Shown here: in pieces, positions 8,343 through 16,793 of the stretch
How the letters are laid out: the number at the start of each line of letters is the position of its first letter
How positions within the stretch are numbered: the stretch's first letter is position 1
NCBI RefSeq assembly: GCF_014451325.2
Contig: NZ_JACSCH020000001.1
Coordinates: forward strand, 162,806 to 226,805
Origin: Streptomyces sp. CB02980
GTDB lineage: Bacteria > Actinomycetota > Actinomycetes > Streptomycetales > Streptomycetaceae
Direction: 5' to 3'
DNA length: 64,000 nt
The notes under the pieces: generated by a model
Databases searched by the model: none
What the model saw: the letters and a program-made list of their open reading frames with translations, nothing else
Told to the model about the DNA's origin: nothing
Position numbers and translations under genes: made by a program

Positions 8343-8900
8343 TCAGCTCAGCAGGACGCCGATCTGGCGGGTGACCCTTTCCAACGGCTCCTTGCTGCGG
8401 TGCGTCCGGGCCAGCAGGAGCGCTCCCTCCACGAGGGCGAGGATCATGACTGCGAGGTCATCGGCGTCGGGGCGGCCCGCCAGTCGCGCACGCAGGGCGT
8501 CCTCCCACGAGGTGTACACCTCCGAGCACACTTCCTGCAGCGCGTCGCTGGTGGCGGCGATCTCCAACGCGACGGTGGCCACGGGGCACCCCTTGCGCCA
8601 CCCGGACTCCTCAAGCCGGTCGCCCAGATGCCGCAGCACCGCGCCGGCGAACTCAGCTGTCGACATGCTGGAGTCGGCCATTCCCTCCAGGGCATCGCCG
8701 ATCGTGCGCCCGGCCCGCCGGACGGACTCCCCGACGAGCTGGTCCTTACCTCCGGGAAAATGGAAGTACAGCGAGCCGCGGGGGGCGCCACTGGCCGCGA
8801 TCACCTGATTGAGTCCGGCACCGTGGTAACCCCCGGCCTCGATCAACTCCTGCGTCGCGTCCAGCATGCGAACCCGCGTCTCAGCACCCTTCAACCCCAT
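8343..8900 (-). CDS. TetR/AcrR-family repressor (LmrA/YxaF type)
   Basis: A 185-residue protein with the N-terminal helix-turn-helix (MLDATQELIEAGGYHGAGLN, then ASGAPRGSLYFHFPGGKDQL), typical of TetR regulators that sense small hydrophobic ligands. The C-terminal half (SGWRKGCPVATVALEIAA) matches the LmrA/YxaF-like ligand domain. A 12-bp dyad in its own promoter and in the promoter of the adjacent SDR-hydrolase gene predicts autoregulation and control of that gene. The inducer is probably the substrate of the fusion enzyme, by inference. Confidence 0.9.
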   Translation of the reverse strand: MGLKGAETRVRMLDATQELIEAGGYHGAGLNQVIAASGAPRGSLYFHFPGGKDQLVGESVRRAGRTIGDALEGMADSSMSTAEFAGAVLRHLGDRLEESGWRKGCPVATVALEIAATSDALQEVCSEVYTSWEDALRARLAGRPDADDLAVMILALVEGALLLARTHRSKEPLERVTRQIGVLLS

Positions 8901-8910
8901 GAGGGAACTG

Positions 8911-8922
8911 TAGACCGATCTA
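8911..8922. promoter_or_regulatory. TetR operator copy 2 (TAGACCGATCTA)
   Basis: This is the exact reverse complement of the dyad at 8284-8295. It lies 11 bp upstream of the tetR ATG, where binding would block transcription initiation. Confidence 0.75.
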
Positions 8923-8930
8923 CATATTCT

Positions 8931-10048
8931 ATCAAGCCTCGTTCCCCCGACCCGCGTTGACGCGGCGGCATACCAGCCACGGCGTCCGTGGTGCGCGTCC
9001 CGGTTCAGCCGGTTCCTGGTCGCGAGAAGGCGGACGCGAGGTCCCGCTCATCCGGCCACCCGCTACTGCGACCGATCTCCTCACCGAGAGCATCACTCCC
9101 GTACCGGCGGCGTGTGGCAGAGAGAGAACAGCTCAGGATCGCCCTCGTCCAAACCATGCAAGAGCCCCATCGGGCTCCATCCGGCTCGCTGGAGCAAACG
9201 CTGCGGGCATACCATTGACGGAGAGCGCCGGCTCACGGCGGACACCAACGCATCGCCGATCGGAGGGGCGTGCTCCTGCGAAGCGGTGGCGATCCAGACG
9301 GATCAGGGATGCGGACGCCTCGGGCGTCCCGAACTCTGTGAGCGCGTCAGGTACTTCGGCACGGATACGTGCGGGGCAGCCTTCCTCTGGCCTGCTCGGA
9401 GCCGTCCTGCCTCCGGTCGTGAGCACGCCCTGGACCGCCCTCGTCGGCCGGTCCTGCAGACGAATTCAGGGCGGCATCGACCGCTTCCAGGTGACGGGTG
9501 ACTCGACCGAAGGAGACCATGCCACTGTCGGCGCCGGCGGACTCCGCTCGGGCGGGGAGGAGCTCTCGACGGGCACGGCGCAGCTCCGGCAGGTCCCCAC
9601 GGTCTCGTCCGCACGGTCCCCACGGTCTCGTCCGCACGGGCCAGGACGCACCACAGGGCCTCTGGAGGAGGTCGTGCGGGGGCGTGGCACCGTCGTCAGT
9701 GCCCGGCGCGCCTGCTCGGTAGCGCCCCGCGCCTGTTCGGTGGCGCCCGAGGCGGCAAGCAACAGGGGGTCGAGCCAGGGCCGGTAGGGGCCCGCGTCGA
9801 GATGGGCGAAGTCTTCCGGGTCGAGCGGGACGTCGTTCCTCATGACGGGGACCAGGGCCACCAGAGCGGCTGCTGCCTGGGCGAGGCCGGGGTGGTGTGC
9901 CGGTGGGCGGGCGGACCCGGCCGGCAGAGTCGGGCGGCGCTGGTACGGAGCCGCATCCGGAGGGGACGGGCTCACTCCGGCAGCCACGTTTCAAGGCCCC
10001 GTTCACGGACAAACGGTCGGTCGAAGCGTGAGGGAGGGAGGAGCTCTG
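8931..10048. other. 1.1-kb region without a convincing gene
   Basis: Several long open frames exist here because of high GC, but none has both a start signal and a recognised domain. A reverse-strand frame around 9670-9950 has protein-like composition (PEDFAHLDAGPYRPWLDPLL) and could be a decayed gene of unknown family. A 23-bp unit is duplicated in tandem at 9592-9637. The region ends with the ribosome binding site of the Mrr-like gene. Confidence 0.4.
9592..9637. repeat. 23-bp direct tandem duplication
   Basis: The unit starting GGTCCCCACGGTCTCGTC is repeated twice without mismatch, at 9592-9614 and 9615-9637. It lies in noncoding or decayed sequence; no function is evident. Confidence 0.8.
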
Positions 10049-10804
10049 ATGAAGGCTACCGGCGTGGACAGAGGTGCGGTCAGGAGGAACCCCAGGGTTG
10101 TCTGGCGCGATCTGGTGCTGGCCGTGGGGCTCGTGGGGATATGTGTCGCCGGTCTGATGCTCTTCTTCAAAGCAGCACAGACGGCGGGAAGCCGCGGCTC
10201 GGGGGTCGTCGCGGCCGTCCTCGTGGCGCTCGGCGCCCTGGGAGTGCTGTCCGTCGGACTGTCGACCGTCACAAAGGACGTGTCGTTCTTCCGCCTGCGC
10301 GGGCGCGGGCGTGACGTCCGGCGGGGCAACCTGGTCCCTGCCCCGGCCGCTCCCGACATCGGCGGCGAGGCCTTGGACCACGCAGCCGTCGACGCCGACG
10401 GCTTCGAGCACACGGTTGCCGCGCTCTGCGCGAGAGACGGATGTACCCCCGTGGAAGTGGTGGGCGGAGCGGGCGACCTGGGCGCCGATGTCGTCGCGGT
10501 CACCGTGGACGGCCTGCGTGTCGTACTCCAGTGCAAGCACTACGCACCGGACAACCGCGTCGGTTCCCAGGATCTGCAGAGGTTCGGCGGTACCTGCTTC
10601 ACCATCCACGAGGCGGACGTGGCCGTCGTCGTGACCACAAGCTCCTTCACCGCCCCGGCTCTCGAGTACGCCGCCACGTGCGGGATCATCTGTGTGGACG
10701 GCGAGGCACTGGCCGCGTGGACGGACCAGGTCACGCCCGCGCCTTGGGGCGCGCCCGCCACGGAGCCGGCCGCTCCCATCTCGCTGGGCGGCGGCCCGGC
10801 CTGA
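10049..10804 (+). CDS. Membrane-anchored Mrr-like restriction endonuclease domain protein
   Basis: A 251-residue protein. Two hydrophobic helices lie near the N-terminus (about 22-42 and 55-75: LVLAVGLVGICVAGLMLFF and VVAAVLVALGALGVLSVGL). The C-terminal about 130 residues carry a PD-(D/E)xK nuclease core of the Mrr type: the active-site Asp in GDLGADVVA and the QxK motif in VLQCKHY, followed by VGSQDLQRFGG. Mrr-family enzymes cleave modified or foreign DNA; the membrane-tethered form is common in actinomycetes and its target is unknown. GGAGG lies 7 bp before the ATG. No methylase or helicase subunit is adjacent, so it is probably not part of a classical restriction system. Confidence 0.85.
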   Translation: MKATGVDRGAVRRNPRVVWRDLVLAVGLVGICVAGLMLFFKAAQTAGSRGSGVVAAVLVALGALGVLSVGLSTVTKDVSFFRLRGRGRDVRRGNLVPAPAAPDIGGEALDHAAVDADGFEHTVAALCARDGCTPVEVVGGAGDLGADVVAVTVDGLRVVLQCKHYAPDNRVGSQDLQRFGGTCFTIHEADVAVVVTTSSFTAPALEYAATCGIICVDGEALAAWTDQVTPAPWGAPATEPAAPISLGGGPA

Positions 10805-10936
10805 GTCTCTGGGCCACGGGCCGAGTGCCGACGCGCGGGCCGGGGCACCGTCGCGCCTTCGCGGGCCTGTGATTTCTGCCGTGGTCGGAGTCGAGGGTGG
10901 TCCCTGATGCTCCGGGCGGGAAGGCGGACGATCGCG

Positions 10937-11206
10937 TCAGTCCACTGGTTCGTCGACATCGGAATTCTCGTACTCCGCCTCGTCGGCGCCGCCCCGGCGT
11001 CCGGTTCCCGCCACGTCGGTCGCGGGTGCCGCGGAGTCGGGCCAGTCCGCTACGGGTATTGCCAGAGGATCCTCGCCCTGCTCCGCCTGCTGGTTCTGCG
11101 GGTCGCGAGGGAGTGGCTCGTCTGCCTCCTCCGGCTCGTCCGGCTCGTAGCGCGCGTCCGTCTCATGGCGCCGGCCCGTCCGATCGGGCTCCTGCTGGGT
11201 GTTCAT
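10937..11206 (-). CDS. Small acidic hypothetical protein
   Basis: An 89-residue protein rich in Glu, Asp and Pro, predicted mostly disordered, with no signal peptide or membrane segment. A strong ribosome binding site (GAGGAAGGTGA) precedes the ATG at 11206, which supports a real gene. It has the same orientation as the DUF4235/DUF3618 pair upstream, separated by about 240 bp. I cannot assign a function. Confidence 0.6.
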   Translation of the reverse strand: MNTQQEPDRTGRRHETDARYEPDEPEEADEPLPRDPQNQQAEQGEDPLAIPVADWPDSAAPATDVAGTGRRGGADEAEYENSDVDEPVD

Positions 11207-11443
11207 ACAGGCTCACCTTCCTCTTGTGGCGGTTCCTGCCTGACGGAGCCGTCGGGCGGCAGCATCGCCCTGGGGGCCTCGCCGCTCGGACACCGGACCC
11301 GCCCCTTGGCTGCCGACCGCAGCCCCGTCCGTAAAACACGTGCGCCGCGCAACGCCGTGCCCGTGCCCGTCTCTCGCCGAAGAGCTGCGAGGCCACTTTC
11401 ACGGGACGGGTGCCGCCGCCGGCCTGGGGGCGGCACCCGGGCA

Positions 11444-11710
11444 TCAGCTGGGCCAGGTTCCGGTCAGGCGCCGGACCGAGGTCGCTCCGGCGCGGTCGAC
11501 GGCAGCCTTGACGACGGCGAAGATCGCTCCTTGCAGGGCCGCGGCGAGCAGAATCTCTCGCCACGTGCGTTCCTCGTCCATCGCGCCCGGGGCGTCGTCG
11601 GTGTGCCCGGCCCTCTTCCACATCTGGTTGAAGGCGGCGCGGGCCAGAATGCCGCCCGCGAAGCCGAACGCAAGGCCTACCGGCCGGTAGGCGAGTTTGG
11701 CGGTCTTCAT
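11444..11710 (-). CDS. DUF4235 family small membrane protein
   Basis: An 88-residue protein starting MKTAKLAYRPVGLAFGFAGG, the typical N-terminus of DUF4235 proteins, with one membrane segment at the N-terminus and a second hydrophobic helix (ILLAAALQGAIFAVVKAAVD). The start at 11710 follows GGAGGCAACG and overlaps the stop of the DUF3618 gene (ATGA). These two families are usually linked in actinomycete envelope or stress operons. The molecular role is unknown. Confidence 0.82.
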   Translation of the reverse strand: MKTAKLAYRPVGLAFGFAGGILARAAFNQMWKRAGHTDDAPGAMDEERTWREILLAAALQGAIFAVVKAAVDRAGATSVRRLTGTWPS

Positions 11711-12168
11711 CGTTGCCTCCGGCTCCATCGCACGAGAAACAGAACGCCGCGCGGCGGCTCCCACGAGCAGGGAGTTCGGTAGGCCCGTGCTGCGGCCGTC
11801 CCCTGACCGACCTTGTCGGCAACGAGGTCCGGCGTCCGCTCTGCGGCGAGCTGCCCCGCACGAGCAGCCGTGCCACCCAGCTGCGCAGCGGAGTGAGCCG
11901 CCTTGACCACAGCCGGGTCGGGGGTCTTGTCCTTCGCGAGCCGGGCGGTGTGCTCCGCGGTCTCGCGGAGCTGACCGGTGACGGCAGAGCCCGTCGCGAC
12001 GCCATGCGTCCTGAGATCGGCCGCCTTCTCCATGGCCTGGGCCTTCACGTCGGCCCTGGCGGCCAGCGCTTCCACGGGCTGTCCGAGCTTCTCACGGGCG
12101 TGCGCGACCATCCTGCGCAGTTCCTCGGCTGACGGCTCGGATGTGTCGCCTCGGGGCTGATGTCTCAT
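11707..12168 (-). CDS. DUF3618 domain protein
   Basis: A 153-residue protein. The start after GGAGAAGG gives MRHQPRGDTSEPSAEELRR, followed by the DUF3618 amphipathic helix (MVAHAREKLGQPVEALAARA) and long Ala/Lys-rich helical repeats resembling LEA-type or membrane-surface helices. It overlaps the DUF4235 start by 4 bp (ATGA), implying translational coupling. A third usual partner of this operon, a holin-like membrane protein, is not visible upstream as an intact gene. Confidence 0.82.
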   Translation of the reverse strand: MRHQPRGDTSEPSAEELRRMVAHAREKLGQPVEALAARADVKAQAMEKAADLRTHGVATGSAVTGQLRETAEHTARLAKDKTPDPAVVKAAHSAAQLGGTAARAGQLAAERTPDLVADKVGQGTAAARAYRTPCSWEPPRGVLFLVRWSRRQR

Positions 12169-12236
12169 CGGTGTGCCTTCTCCTCGATCTCGCCGACATC
12201 GACCTTGACGCTGCCGATGATTCGGTCGGGGGCCCC
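12165..12236 (-). pseudogene. Possible C-terminal remnant of an upstream operon member
   Basis: On the reverse strand a frame ending DRIIGSVKVDVGEIEEKAHR stops with TGA overlapping the DUF3618 ATG (ATGA), the same coupling seen between the next two genes. The sequence further upstream in this frame looks non-coding. It may be the tail of a lost first gene of the operon; the evidence is weak. Confidence 0.3.
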
Positions 12237-12688
12237 ATCCGTCCACGGTTCGTCCGAACTGCCCGGCCCGGGAGGACGTTCCAACAGCCCCCATGCAATG
12301 CGCCTCCCTCCTGCACCGATCCGGAGTCCCCGACCCGAGCGGAGTCCAGGGCCGAACACACCCGCCGTTCCGCGGCCCGGATGCCCCAGGGCGAGCGCCG
12401 CCCGCTTACGCGCCTACCCCGTCACCGGCAGGCCACCCGTTCACACCTCGGCTCGCGATCCGTCCAAGGCCCGGGGCCAACTGCGCCGGTGGTCGCAGAG
12501 CGCGTCCTCTTCTGCTGCCGCGGCGCCGTTGCCGACCGACGACCGGGTGGACTCGCGGCGGGGATTCTCCGGACACCGGCACCTCGGGCGACGGCCCTTC
12601 ATGATCGGGGCAGAAGCGCTGAAGAGAAGTCCGGCCCTGGCGACAGGGCCGGGCCCGCAGCTGGCGACACGACAATGAGGAGAATGGT
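12237..12688. other. Intergenic region before ppk2, 452 bp
   Basis: No supported gene. It should contain the divergent promoters for the DUF3618 operon and the polyphosphate kinase. AATGAGGAGAATG at the right end is the ppk2 ribosome binding site. Confidence 0.4.
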
Positions 12689-13702
12689 GTGACGGGAATC
12701 AGCGGCGCCGACAACCGGAACGAGGACCGGGAGGGGGGCCGGGACGAGGACCAGGCGGATCTGCTCAGCGGCCTGAGCGTGGACAAGACCAACCCAGAGC
12801 AGCCCATTCTCCTCAGCGCCGAGGGCGCCCCGATCCGTACCTGGCGGGAGAACTACCCCTACGACCGCAAGCTGCGGCGAGGCGAGTACGAGCGGGCCAA
12901 GCGGATCCTGCAGATCGAGCTGCTCAAACTGCAGCGATGGGCCAAGGACACCGGCGCGCGGGTGGTCGTCGTGTGTGAGGGCCGCGACGCCGCCGGCAAA
13001 GGCGGCACCATCCAGCGGTTCACCGAACGCCTGAACCCGCGAGGCGCCCGGATCGTCGCTCTGGACAAGCCGACGGAGCGGGAAGCCGGGCAATGGTATT
13101 TCCAGCGTTACGTCGCCCATCTCCCCGGCCTCGGCGAGATCGTCTTCTTCGATCGCTCCTGGTACAACCGGGCGGGTGTCGAGCGCGTCATGGGGTTCTG
13201 CTCGGACGACGAGTACGCACTGTTCCTTCGCCAGTGCCCGGTGTTCGAGCGCATGCTGGTCGACGACGGCATCCACCTGGTCAAGTTCTGGTTCTCGGTG
13301 TCGCGATCCGAGCAGCGCACCAGGTTCGCCATCCGGCAGGTCGACCCGGTGCGACAGTGGAAGCTCTCCCCCACCGATCTGGCGTCGCTGGACCGCTGGG
13401 ACGACTACACCACCGCCAAGGTCGACATGTTCAGGGCGACGGACACCGCGCACGCTCCCTGGACGGTCGTCAAGAGCAACGACAAGCGCCGCGGGCGTCT
13501 GGCGGCCATGCGCAGCCTCCTCTGGCGCATCGACTACGCGAGTAAGGACCCCTCGGCCGTGGGGGAACCCGACCCCCTCGTCGTCGGCGCCGCGGACACC
13601 CTCCTCGAGGCCGGCGAGGAGACCTCCGCCCTCTCCCCCACGCCCCTGGCCCCGCGCCATCAAGGCCCGGGAGCCCACCCGGAGACGAACAGCGACACGT
13701 AG
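12689..13702 (+). CDS. ppk2: Polyphosphate kinase 2 (PPK2)
   Basis: A 337-residue PPK2-family enzyme, which transfers phosphate between polyphosphate and nucleotides (usually polyP plus NDP to NTP). Walker A is GRDAAGKGGT at residues 98-107 and the Walker B region is IVFFDRSWYNRAGVERVMGF; the lid region (WDDYTTAKVDMF) and the conserved SNDKRRGRL follow. One PPK2 domain is present, as in class I enzymes. The N-terminal 45 residues and the Pro/Ala-rich tail are unconserved. The GTG start follows GAGGAGAATG. Transcription appears independent of the neighbours; a stress or energy role would suit the adjacent DUF3618/DUF4235 genes. Confidence 0.92.
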   Translation: MTGISGADNRNEDREGGRDEDQADLLSGLSVDKTNPEQPILLSAEGAPIRTWRENYPYDRKLRRGEYERAKRILQIELLKLQRWAKDTGARVVVVCEGRDAAGKGGTIQRFTERLNPRGARIVALDKPTEREAGQWYFQRYVAHLPGLGEIVFFDRSWYNRAGVERVMGFCSDDEYALFLRQCPVFERMLVDDGIHLVKFWFSVSRSEQRTRFAIRQVDPVRQWKLSPTDLASLDRWDDYTTAKVDMFRATDTAHAPWTVVKSNDKRRGRLAAMRSLLWRIDYASKDPSAVGEPDPLVVGAADTLLEAGEETSALSPTPLAPRHQGPGAHPETNSDT

Positions 13703-14130
13703 GGCTCGCCCCCGTGGCTCGGAGTCCGTCCGGTCGTCGTACGCGTCGGCCACCGTCTCGAAGGCGAGGATGAACCCGCGGACCAGAGCACTGACCGGAC
13801 CGGTGAGCTGGGTCAGAACCGGTCGGAGACCGCAATCCTGGGCGGCTCTGCGGCCGGGGCGTTCGTGGCGGGGCGCCTGGCCCACGGAGAACCCCGTGGC
13901 CGAAGGGGGCCCCGCCAGCGTCGTCGTCGATGCCGCCGACGGTGGCCGCCACGTCGCATGGGCGCAGCTCGCCGCGGTGTTCAACCGACGGTCGCGATCT
14001 GGTGCGCGCGAAGGGGCCCACGCTCACAGGAGCCGTTCGGCCCGAGGACGGTCGGCACACGGCACCTCCGCACGCCGTCGCCGCCGTCCACGAGGCCGAA
14101 GCGACTCCGCCCGGCTCTCGGAGTGCCGGG
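13703..14130. other. Intergenic, 428 bp
   Basis: No supported gene. Two genes converge here (ppk2 and the propeller protein). No clear terminator hairpin was identified. Confidence 0.4.
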
Positions 14131-15258
14131 TCAGCGGCGGATGCCCGCGTACGCCGACGGGGAGATGCCGCCCTCCGCGCCCTGGGCGCCGCCGACCGTC
14201 CAGACCCGGCCCGCCGCGTCGGTCGCGGCGCCGTAGAGGTACCCGGCGCCGCGCGGGTTCTCCGTACGCTTGAGAAGGCCGTCGGATCCGAGCGTCAGGA
14301 CGTAGTTCCCGGCCGGGTTGACGTCGGGGTTCATGGTCTCCCCCACGATCACCGGGCGGCCGGAGCCGTCGAAGGCGATGTCGAACAGCTGGCCCGTCTC
14401 GGCGGGCGTGCGGACGATGGACCAGACGCGGCCGTCGAAACGCACGACGACGGGACGGCGCCACAGGTTCTCGTCCCGCATGTGACCGACGGCCCAGATG
14501 TCGTTCGCCGACCGCCGCTCGATGCCGTCGAACATGGCGCCGTCGAGCCCGCTCGGCAGCTTCTGCTTCGTCCACGACGTGCCGTCGAACCGCGAGACGC
14601 CGTCGCCGATGGCGAGGACGACCCCGCCGGGGCCCGCTTCCAGCTGGGAGACCCAGGCGAGCCCGGTGTCGGCCGGCAGCAGGGTCCAGCCGCCGCTGCC
14701 GTCCGCCCTGCCGCGGAACAGAGCCGGCCGGTACTCGCCGGTCGCGTCGGTGTATCCGCCGTGCACCCAGACCGCACCGCGCGCGTCCACGTCGACGGCC
14801 GACAGCGACGTGCCGTCCGCCCCCTTCGGGAAGGGCAGCTCGACCGCGCTCCAGGCCTTGCCGTTCCAGTGCTGGAGCAGCGCTCGCCCCCGGTCCCAGT
14901 CGTCCTCGCCGACGGCTTCGTGGCGGGTGCCCACGGCCCACACCTGGTCGGGCGCGCCGACGGCGAGGTCCTCCAGGCGGCCGTGCTCGGCGGGCTGCGG
15001 GGGCGCCTGCCAGCGGGTGCCGGTCCAGCGCAGCGCGACCGGCGCGAAGGGCCGGGTGGTCGCGTCGTCGTGCTTTCCGACGGCCCAGGTCGCGCCGCCC
15101 GCGGTCTCGACGTCGAACAGCACGCTGCCGTTGCTGCCCGGCGGGCTGACGTTCCGCCAGTTCTGGGTATCCGCGGCGGCGGGGGCCGCGGCGACGGCGA
15201 CGAACGAGGCGAGGCCGACGGCGACGGCAGTGGCCGCACGGGGCAGGGAAAGGTTCAT
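14131..15258 (-). CDS. Secreted beta-propeller-like protein with WAVG repeats
   Basis: A 375-residue protein with a signal peptide (LPRAATAVAVGLASFVAVAA, cleavage after AAAD about residue 30). The mature part has at least five imperfect about 45-residue repeats, each with a strand ending in WAVG or WTVG (GGATWAVG, PDQVWAVG, GAVWVHGG, NDIWAVG, GRVWTVGG) and RW- or HWNG-type strands between them. This pattern is typical of propeller folds in secreted Streptomyces proteins. No catalytic residues stand out, so a binding or structural role is more likely than enzymatic. It is monocistronic. Confidence 0.78.
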   Translation of the reverse strand: MNLSLPRAATAVAVGLASFVAVAAAPAAADTQNWRNVSPPGSNGSVLFDVETAGGATWAVGKHDDATTRPFAPVALRWTGTRWQAPPQPAEHGRLEDLAVGAPDQVWAVGTRHEAVGEDDWDRGRALLQHWNGKAWSAVELPFPKGADGTSLSAVDVDARGAVWVHGGYTDATGEYRPALFRGRADGSGGWTLLPADTGLAWVSQLEAGPGGVVLAIGDGVSRFDGTSWTKQKLPSGLDGAMFDGIERRSANDIWAVGHMRDENLWRRPVVVRFDGRVWSIVRTPAETGQLFDIAFDGSGRPVIVGETMNPDVNPAGNYVLTLGSDGLLKRTENPRGAGYLYGAATDAAGRVWTVGGAQGAEGGISPSAYAGIRR

Positions 15259-15549
15259 GACGGGATTCCTCGCAGGGAGTTGAATGTTGTACGTGCTCTC
15301 ACCCCATTGACGCGCCGACCCACGGGAGATGTTTCATGATTCTTCGAAACAGCTCAGGGCAGGGAGCGAGCACAGGTCGGGAGCGGCGCCGGGGGGCGGT
15401 CCGCGGCGGAGGGCGGCGAGCTCCGCGGGCCGGAGCGGGCCCCGGGCAACCTACGCACCCACCTCCCCGTGAAGTACAGGCGTCCTGTCGCCTTCCGCGG
15501 ACGGCGCTTCACCCTCCTTCGCGGGCGCTCGTCCTGGCATACGGCGCAC

Positions 15550-15585
15550 CCTGTGGGGAGCAGCTCTCAGTCCACTCCCCACAGG
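15550..15585. terminator. Hairpin CCTGTGGGGAG / CTCCCCACAGG
   Basis: A perfect 11-bp stem with a 14-nt loop. There is no T-tract on either side. It may be a factor-independent terminator of the high-GC type or a regulatory hairpin. Confidence 0.5.
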
Positions 15586-15631
15586 TGAACCCCTGGAGAT
15601 CCGTCAGGCTCGCCAGCAAGGCACGCACCTT

Positions 15632-15667
15632 GTCCTCATCCAAGTCCTCATCCAAGTCCTCATCCAA
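15632..15667. repeat. Three 12-bp tandem repeats (GTCCTCATCCAA)
   Basis: Three exact copies in a row. In the reverse-strand frame they encode (LDED)x3. Confidence 0.85.
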
Positions 15668-15839
15668 CGGCAGGGTCTCCCCCCTCCTCGTCCACCCCAC
15701 CTGTCAGGAGAACCGGACCGTGTCAACTCTGGTACGTCCGGCCGAAACGCCGGGCGAGCAGCGTCGCCAGCCGGTTCACCGGCTGACGGCAAAGACCCTC
15801 ATCGTCCAGCGCGCAGCAGGCGCGACGGCCTGGCCGACC

Positions 15840-16679
15840 TCAGCGGAACGCGGCGACATTGCGGGCCGCCCAGTCGGCGAACCGGCGCGGGGCTCGGCCG
15901 ATGACCTGCTGGACGTCCGGGCTGACGCGCAGCTCGGCCGGGCTCGGGGAACCAAGGATGTCCAGGGTGTCGTCGGCGAGTTCGGCCGGCATGCTCCGGG
16001 CCATGGCGGCCTTGGCCTCGTCGCGGGTGAGGTCGTCGAACCGTACGGGCGAGCCCAGCGCGGCGCCGATGGCCTCGGCCTGCCGGCGCGGCGTGATGAC
16101 CTCCGGGCCGGTCAACTCGTACACGCCGCCGGCGTACCGGTCGTCCAGCAGGCACGCAGCCGCCACCTCGGCGATGTCTGCCGGGTCGATGACAGGCACT
16201 CCGACGTCACCGTAGGGCGCTGCGACGACCCGCCGCGCTCGGACGGACCCGGCCCACCACAGGGCGTTGGAGGCGAAGCCGCCCGGCCGCAGGATGGCCC
16301 ACTCGACTCCTGACTCCCGCAGGGTGTCCTCCACCGCGCGCAACGCGACCCGTGTAGGGCCGAACGGCCTGGTCGCCACGCCCTGTGAGGACAGCAGAAC
16401 GATCCGACGGACCCCGCCGGCGGCAGCTTCGCCGATGATGGAGGCCGGGGTGGCTCCGGCGGCATGCAGATCGCCGGAGAGCAGCACGAACAACGCCTTC
16501 GCACCGGCCAACACGGGCTCAAGGCCCGCCGGCTCGGCCAGGTCGGCCACCACATGGCGGACGCCGTCCGGCATCGCCGCCGCATGCCGCGAAACCGTCG
16601 TCACTTCCCGGCCCGCCTCGACCAGCGCCCGCGTCAGCGGCCGCCCCACGTTCCCGGTAGCTCCGGTCACCACGATCAT
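15840..16679 (-). CDS. NmrA-like NAD(P)-binding oxidoreductase
   Basis: A 279-residue atypical short-chain dehydrogenase starting MIVVTGATGNVGRPL, with the glycine motif GATGNVG and the later strands IVLLSSQGV, WAILRPGGFASNALWW and VPVIDPADIAEVAAACL. There is no canonical YxxxK, as in NmrA/HSCARG-like sensors and quinone oxidoreductases of the QOR2 type. The start follows AGGAGCTGATC; longer upstream frames lack a ribosome binding site. It is divergent from an HxlR regulator, a frequent arrangement for redox-responsive reductases. Confidence 0.88.
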   Translation of the reverse strand: MIVVTGATGNVGRPLTRALVEAGREVTTVSRHAAAMPDGVRHVVADLAEPAGLEPVLAGAKALFVLLSGDLHAAGATPASIIGEAAAGGVRRIVLLSSQGVATRPFGPTRVALRAVEDTLRESGVEWAILRPGGFASNALWWAGSVRARRVVAAPYGDVGVPVIDPADIAEVAAACLLDDRYAGGVYELTGPEVITPRRQAEAIGAALGSPVRFDDLTRDEAKAAMARSMPAELADDTLDILGSPSPAELRVSPDVQQVIGRAPRRFADWAARNVAAFR

Positions 16680-16735
16680 GATCAGCTCCTGATTCCGTCG
16701 TCCTGTGTTGGTCTTCACGCTAGACAGGGGGCTAA

Positions 16736-16770
16736 CCTTCAGTAAGGGCATACCTTTTGGTAAGCCCATA
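16736..16770. promoter_or_regulatory. Direct repeat in the divergent HxlR-reductase promoter
   Basis: Two half-similar units, CCTTCAGTAAGGGCATA and CCTTTTGGTAAGCCCATA, lie side by side between the divergent genes; the second contains the dyad TACC-TTTT-GGTA. They are probable HxlR binding sites, by position and repetition. Confidence 0.5.
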
Positions 16771-16793
16771 ACGCGGCGGGAGGCGCGCAGCTC

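Larger units (their letters stand above)
15259..15839. other. Intergenic, 580 bp, with repeat and hairpin
   Basis: The right side of the propeller gene's promoter region. It contains an 11-bp inverted repeat and a 12-bp triple repeat, listed separately. A 63-codon reverse-strand frame (15509-15700) crosses both; see findings. Confidence 0.4.

Noticed and set aside
8957..9787. Forward 276-codon frame in the 9-kb gap
   Set aside because: Arg/Ser/Gly-rich, no ribosome binding site, no domain; consistent with chance in high GC.
9466..9987. Reverse 173-codon frame in the 8.9-10.0 kb gap
   Set aside because: Part of it looks protein-like, but no start signal or family is identifiable and the ends are repeat-rich.
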